Origin: Conidiobolus incongruus B7586
Taxonomy: Eukaryota > Entomophthoromycota > Entomophthoromycetes > Entomophthorales > Conidiobolaceae
Assembly: GCA_000697335.1 (NCBI GenBank)
Contig: JNEM01006949.1
Location: 1-14,785 of the forward strand
Length of the DNA: 14,785 bases
Direction of reading: 5' to 3'
Below are positions 9,051 through 14,785 of this stretch, piece by piece; the first letter of the stretch is position 1, and each line of letters starts with the position of its first letter. Under the pieces are notes generated by a model, which did not search any database, was not told the origin of the DNA, and worked only from the letters and a program-made list of their open reading frames with translations. The position numbers were made by a program, and so were the translations under genes.

Positions 9051-10820
9051 GATAATTAGTCATATTGAGTATATACCTTATTCATACTAGTTAAGTTTCG
9101 GAAAATTTTAAAGTAATTGAACTAATGAAAAGTTAAGATTAGAAATAATCCAATTGATATAATTTTTTCAAAATATACTAATTGTATGATATAAAGTTAG
9201 GAATATTAGTATATTAATATATCTAAGGGTTTTAATTTTAGTTCAATAATGGATTATTTTATTTTTCATTATGTCTAAAATCCAATAAATATTCAAATTT
9301 AATAAATCAATAGGTGTAAATTTGAATCCTATTAAATGATATTAATAAGTATAAATTTTAATAATATCATAATTGAAAGTTTTTTTAACAGTATATTAAA
9401 CCTGAATTTTATTTATATTGATTATTTAACCAACTTCAAAATTATCAACTAATTTTATGCTGATAAAATTAAACCAAACAATAGGCTCAAACTTAGTAAT
9501 CGATTCAAACTATTAAAATGTTAAGATTTCTGTATAATATTATTCAGCTATCTTCAAAATATATAACTATTTAAGGAAATCTTAATACAATTCTGATACC
9601 TGATAATACTTCCAAATTGAGCAAGTCCCGAACCACATCAATCAAAATTTTATATTCTAAAAGATTTAACAATTATTTAATTCCTCAAAATTTTAATCAT
9701 TTTATACCATATTAAATTACCTAATTAGACTTTATTTTCTGAATTTTTTATTCTTTATAATATAATTCAATACTTTTGGAATAATAAATATATATTAAAG
9801 TGAAATTTAAGATAATATAAATCTTTTCTATTTTGTTTAATCAAGGAACATGAAAAAGAAATTGTATAGCCATGACTGTGTATAGTTTTTAATATATTAT
9901 TATCATTATAAATGATTAAATAGGTATATTAAATAACATGATAACATATCTTAAAATTCATGTTCATTTTCATAATGATAAATTAATAACACAATAAGCA
10001 AAATGATTTTTTAATATTTACAATTCAATTATTATTTAATTTCAATTCTTTCATAATTGTCACAGAGTCAATTTGTTTTATAGATTTTTATTTGAATAAT
10101 ATATACTAATTAATAAAAATATACTACTTTTTATTTAATACCGAATAATAATATTAATCATAAATAACCGAGATTTTTTTCAAGGAATAATTGCAACATT
10201 TAATAGATGCTCAAAATTATTTGGTAAGTTGTACAATTACATTTTTTTCAAATAATAGTCACATCCTTTATTGTAATTTTTTAATTGAATTTTGAATTAA
10301 AAATCAATACTCTGTATAAATATAAATGATTGATCAAATTTATTATATGGATTTATATAATAATGAATAATAATTTTAAAACACTGTAATTACATGGAGT
10401 CACTTAAATATTTCTAGTTATATTTCAATGAAGTACCAAACAAACTAAAATATGAAAGGAATAGACTAGAAAGGAGGTTGTTAAATGATCTATAATAAAG
10501 TGTATATGTTTAGAAGGTTTAATTAACACAGTTATCTGGGTAAGATAAAACTCAGATTAAATATATAAATCAAAGTAAATTATTAATTTCCAAATTATAA
10601 TTATATAATAGATTCATATTGAAAAACTATTAGTGACAAACTGAATTTCTAAAATATTTATAAAAATGTCAGTATTCTAAAGAATAACAGCTTGGATTAA
10701 TGGTTAGAGTTAATTTAAAATATAATTTTGAATATTCTGGAGAATAAACCATTATTAATAAATATTGACGATTGATAAAATAAAAAAGGTTTTTGATTAT
10801 TGGCTCTAAGAAATAAGTTA
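9050..10820 (-). pseudogene. Dead copy G: near full-length relic upstream of copy B
   Basis: Minus-strand matches in order: YSPEYS then NPSCYS (about 10746-10680; DLPECL and YPSHSH at the same spacing), QFILY-like FVWYFIE preceded by TAG where B has CAA (about 10447), KFDQSFIFIQSID (about 10320; IIDNQPELLQSIE), NKNL (about 10090; DKYL), VLLIYHYEN (about 9992; SLLIFSYAE), TQSWLYN (about 9881; KQSWVYYN), DLLNLEVLSG (about 9624; KMLDYCYIQG), SLLFGL (about 9500; LLLGLF), FIKFE (about 9310; YLKFG), ILKKLYQLDYF (9174-9142; ILQSIYEMFLN). Some 150 bp seem to be missing between QSW and the DYCY region. Position of the PE motif agrees with a start near 10820. It lies in tandem with B, about 390 bp upstream of it, and divergent to dead copy C. 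Many stops and frame changes. Confidence 0.72.
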
Positions 10821-11571
10821 TGATAATGAGCGCGATCTATTTATGCAATTCAAATTGAATAATAAAATAGAAAATGCATATCTATCTATTAGATTGTTGA
10901 ACAGTTTTCAAATGCATAAAATATATTTTCTAAATATTGTTATGGGACTCCTATAACTATAAAATAGCTTTGACTTATCATAAAATTTAACATTTATCAC
11001 AAACTATTTATCATGAATATTGTTTAATATTAATCATTTGTTATTTGAATATATGATATGGTTTCATCATTATGGATTTGTTTGTTAATCGGAGCAAGTA
11101 CTATATGGTAATTCTGATCATTTTAATTATATAATAAAATAATAGGAAATATGATTTACATATATTTTGATTTTGAATGGTGTATTAATTGCACCAATAA
11201 TCAGAAAATAGGAAAGATCATTTTTATTATATATAGTCCAATGTGATTCAGGTGGTATTTTGTTACAAAAAATACCAAATAACAATACAGATCCAATTAT
11301 CTGCGAAGGAAGTCTTTGTTTTAATTCAATTTTAATGCTTCAAAATCATTCCAGAGTACTGATATATCGTTTTATTCAGCATGAACATGGGATGAATTAT
11401 AATTAATTTTTGTATGATTGTTAAATAAATAGATAAATTATTGAAATAGTTAATTTTTAACAAATCTATTAATTATAGTTTAAATAGGTGTTGGATATTG
11501 ATATGGTGGATATATATAATAAACTAGATGCTCAAGTTTCCTGTTAGAAATTGAATTTTGAACTTGAAAAA
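10821..11571. other. Spacer between divergent dead copies G and C
   Basis: No reading frame of note. An ACCAATAA sequence (11193-11200) fits the CCAAT-complex consensus, about 370 bp before the start of dead copy C. A family-like MNMG motif near 11385 was noticed but is not supported by neighbours. By position this is the former bidirectional promoter of G and C (inference). Confidence 0.35.
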
Positions 11572-13320
11572 ATGGTATTGTTAAATAAAATTCATGTAGA
11601 AATAATATTAATCTCAATATCTTGCGATTGGTATAGAAAAAAGAGGATAAGATGTGGAAGCGAATTATCAAAATCCAATGACCGACTTAAAAAGAGTATA
11701 ATATATGCTTTTCTCAACATATCCTGTAAACGTAGTGTTCATTCTACTATACTTTCTGAATCTCAGAATAAATTAAAATTTTATAATTGCTATGTCCATT
11801 CAATTGGATAAAAGTTGCAAATAACTGCAGCTATTTGGCGGGTATTTGATAAAAGGATCTGATTTTATTATTATCTTATTCTGATGATTTCAAACTCAAG
11901 CATAGCTACTAATATGGATTCATTACAGAATATCATAGCTCCAGAATACTTGGTTATCTGAAAAATTCAATACTGATATTCCAATGCAAACGCTCAACTA
12001 TCAAATACCACCAACAAGTTATTTTACAAATCGATAAATTTTTTAAAAATCTATCTTTAGGAATGTCGGGCCTAGTAAATGAATTCAATCCGCACCTGAA
12101 CCAAGGATGGATATGAAAGCCCTTTTATACTTTCTTAAACAATGATCATTGATAACTTTTTGGAAAATTTTCATTCCAATTTTTTGTTTTTATCAAAATA
12201 TCTCTTTTATGACTAATATGAATGACATTTCACTGGTTCTCATGAGTGTCATCTTATATGTTGACATAAAAGCAATCAGAAGTATTACCTACAGTTACTG
12301 GAGCAATTAAATCACTATGCGCTAATTCAAATGAAGAAAAATATGTTTAAAATCAGCGATAGTGTATAGCAAGCATACTATATATTTTTTTGATCTTATG
12401 CTCTTTTAGGGTTTAGCAAAACAATCTTTTTATATTTAATCGAGAATGACTCATAAGCTTTGCATTGGGAATGAATAAAGATTTGGCCAATCTAAGTCCA
12501 GAAAAGCAGCAAGATAGGTATCGTATCCAACTCTCTTCAATATCTCAGGGCTTCTATTTAGTGACTACATTGGGTATATAGCCTTATTTTTCTCTAGTTT
12601 GTTTTTACAAAACCTTAAATCATGAATATCAAGTCTATCCTTATTTACAAGTCCCTTACGAGATGTCGCTTGCTGAATGCACATGTATCACTAGACGTTG
12701 CCTGAATCATCAATCAACACACGAAATCAACCATATAATTATATACTCTATCTTATATCATCAAAAATTGATTTGCCATAATAATGAATTTCAATGGTAA
12801 AGTTAGAATAATGTAAATCTAATTTATATATGAATCGAAAAAAAAAATTAAAATTTTTTTTAAAAACAAATATTATATACAAACAAGAATAATAAAATAT
12901 TTTGATAAATTTTTTTGGCTCATTGTTGTTTGTATTATACCATGAACCTTATTTTATACTCTTTATTTCCTTCAATCATCGACTTTAGCATTTTTAACTT
13001 AATTTTGAACACAAGAATCAATTAAAGATACTATGACAATATATAATTACACAGGGAGCGAATCTCAGACTAGTATTTTGAAATTTTATCACTACCAATC
13101 CCAGATATCATTATTTTATATAAATATAAATTTCGGGCAAAACAATGACTCCGATATTCAATACCATTATTTTAAAATCAAAAAAATATATTATAATAAT
13201 TCAATCAAAATGATAATGCCAATTATATATATATATATATATATTTCAGAAGTTATTAAATTGAAAGCCATACATTTTACGATACAAAAGTTGAAAAGAT
13301 TAATAATTTATTCAAATTAG
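11572..13320 (+). pseudogene. Dead copy C: full-length Zn2Cys6 regulator relic
   Basis: The clearest relic, collinear with A and B over the whole length. An ATG at 11572 leads to ISCDWYRKKRIRC (from about 11617), which aligns without gaps to VSCDVCRKRKVKC; the first and third cysteines remain, while the other four positions are Tyr, Ser, Arg and Tyr. Further matches in order: SLQNII (about 11917; LLQSIE in A), KSINFLKIYL (about 12028; KSIKLKIFM), MIIDNFLENF and LSKYLFYD (12145-12215; MIDNFFNVF and LGKFHFFKN), NQKYYLQLLEQL (NQDKYLRNFLKDL), LGMNKDLANLSPEKQQDR (from about 12465; AMGIHLDVPTLSELEQDR), AECTCI (AQANCI), LLFVLYHEPYFILF (12923-; TVFVLMYQHLLLGLF), SQISLFYI (about 13100; TEISLFYL), and KAIHFTIQKL near the end. 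The stop at 13318 falls where the family ends. It has several in-frame stops (first at 11809) and at least two frame changes, so no product is expected. Confidence 0.93.
13224..13244. repeat. TA dinucleotide microsatellite in dead copy C
   Basis: About ten TA units, lying in the C-terminal part of dead copy C between the IYEMF-like and EAF-like positions. Probably expanded after the copy lost function. Confidence 0.85.
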
Positions 13321-14785
13321 ATATTTGAACTATAAAACTTATAAGAATTTTGCATTGCTATTGAGTTCATATAAAATTTAATTACAATAAACTATTTATT
13401 GTAACTAATTTGATTTTTGAATTAGATATTGAAGGGATGATTTTGAATTTTGAACACTATAAATTTGAACATGCTTAAATTTAATAATAATTTTGATAAT
13501 ATAATTATGAAGTAGTGTTCAATATTTAAGAAAAATAGTGTATATATTTGATTTTATTATTTAATGATAAAGACTATTTTATATAATTAACTCATGATTA
13601 TTTTTTTATAATAATATTTAACCAAAATGTTACTGATATTAAATCATATCTTAGATAAAATCTATTTTCTGAATTAAATCCTGTTTCAATTATTTATTAA
13701 ACATACTTTAATTTTTCAAAATGATTAAGTAATTATGACATAATTTTAATATTTAAAATTTTTAATATTATTTCATTTAATTCATTTTTATTTCAATTTT
13801 AGTCATTTTTTTACTAAAATTACTTACAATTGTTTTAGAAATTGGACAAAAAGAACAAGTTAATAATTACCGTAATAAATCTATTAAAATATTATTACTA
13901 TACTTGATGTTGAATAAATATTTTGAACTTTAAAGATTAATTTTAATGAATAATAAGTGTAAACTAACTTATGATGATGTATATAATTTTGGCCTCTGTA
14001 ACTCAAGTTATAATAAAAAAAGTAATATAAATATATATATAGATAAATTAAATAAAAAGTCAGGGTTAGATATATTATTGCTAGAAATTTTAAATAAAAA
14101 GACTTTTTTGAAATTGAATTTCAATCAAATTTTTAATATATAATTCAAAAAATAAGTTTATCATATTAAATTAATATTTTTTATTATTAATAACTGATAT
14201 AAAATAAGAGAGAGGATGAGCTGAATATGGTATTATATCTATAATTTGGTGTTGTTGGGGGAGTTGAATATTGTAATAGGTTAATATATTCAAGGGTTAA
14301 TGGTAGATAGTATGGGTAATAGAGGTATTCACTTGATTTGGAAAGAATATAGGTGTTATCATAGCAAAGGAATGATAACTTAAGGGAGTTTAAATACCTA
14401 TTAGTTGAGTGATGATCAATAATATTATATACTTTATTAATGGGTGCTTTGAATAATTATACCATGTTATTATTAATAGATAATAATAATTCCTTAAGTT
14501 AGGTAAATTGTTACTCTTGATTAGATTGGAAAATATAGTTATAATTATTAAAAGTTAGTTATTTAAAATTAAATTAATTGAGAGAATATCAAATAAAATG
14601 ATATCTAATAGTTCTAAAAATATTATTATCAAAACAAATTAAAATAAGTTATTAAGCATTAATAACTACTAATTACTATTTAGAATATAAATAATATTTA
14701 ATATTTATAACTTATTCATAATTAATAATATGATAAAATAATAATATGATAAAAATAAATCAATTAAAAAATATTAAAAATAATT
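13321..14785 (+). pseudogene. Dead copy E: relic following copy C, runs off the window
   Basis: Plus-strand matches in order: TINLNMLKFNNNF (about 13458; KININLDNSKNKY, weak), VYNFGLCN (about 13990; VIRFIGYQ), IDKLNKKSGLDILLLEIL (14039-; QDKYLRNFLKDLCMIEL), FLKLNF (FFKVNL), QGLMVDSMG (14291-14317; QGALMASAMG), GIHL (about 14324; GIHL), EYRCYHSKGMIT (14345-14380; QDRRHIVRSMVT in B). The spacing between the first and third motif (587 bp) is close to B (573 bp). The 66-codon open stretch at 13946-14143 is part of this relic, not a separate gene. The zinc cluster would fall at the very end of dead copy C and is not recognisable. Beyond about 14400 similarity fades (LLMGAL, RLENI), and the C-terminus is outside the window. 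Confidence 0.68.

Noticed and set aside
10440-11470. A plus-strand relic with a zinc-cluster-like stretch (RKEVVK, CLEG) at 10467-10550 and MNMG near 11385.
   Set aside because: It overlaps dead copy G, which has better-spaced minus-strand matches there, and nothing between the two plus-strand motifs supports it.
13033-13320. A 95-codon open frame taken as a separate gene.
   Set aside because: It is the C-terminal end of dead copy C (ISLFY motif, matching stop position).
13946-14143. A 66-codon open frame taken as a small gene.
   Set aside because: Its second half aligns with the DKYLRNFLKDL...FFKVNL segment of the family and its frame continues into further family motifs, so it is a fragment of dead copy E.
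1-14785. Cytoplasmic linear plasmid or captured plasmid/viral DNA, suggested by extreme AT content.
   Set aside because: No polymerase, capping-enzyme, helicase or toxin-like frames; the only genes are chromosomal-type Zn2Cys6 regulators.

Overview
The window looks like nuclear DNA of an AT-rich budding yeast. Both intact genes are intronless fungal Zn2Cys6 (Gal4-type) regulators, and the rest is extremely A+T-rich. CTG codons in one gene align with CTA, CTC or TTA in its paralogue, so CTG is read as leucine and the host is not a CTG-Ser or CTG-Ala yeast. I cannot name the genus.

There are two intact genes: copy A (+, 2365-4209, 614 aa) and copy B (-, 6872-8659, 595 aa). They are clear paralogues, nearly identical across the zinc cluster and its basic linker and similar to the last residues. 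No unrelated gene was found.

Most of the apparent intergenic DNA can be read, by eye, as dead copies of the same gene at different stages of decay: J (-, about 170-2080), I (+, about 4210-5880), H (+, about 5850-6805), G (-, about 9050-10820), C (+, 11572-13320) and E (+, about 13320 to beyond the right edge). C is the best preserved: it follows the family from the zinc cluster to the stop codon, but has lost four of the six zinc ligands and carries stops and frame changes. The others were recognised from short collinear motif matches at the expected spacing and are less certain, especially at their ends.

The order is J(-) A(+) I(+) H(+) B(-) G(-) C(+) E(+). J/A and G/C are divergent pairs, and H/B converge. 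In A-I, I-H and C-E the downstream copy begins where the upstream one ends, with its own start region missing or unreadable, which suggests tandem duplicates born without promoters. A and B each keep a private upstream region (2080-2364 and 8660-9050) with a CCAATCA box about 215-225 bp before the ATG.

The locus is best described as a birth-and-death array of one transcription-factor family, eight copies in 14.8 kb with two apparently alive. The regulated pathway cannot be read from the sequence.
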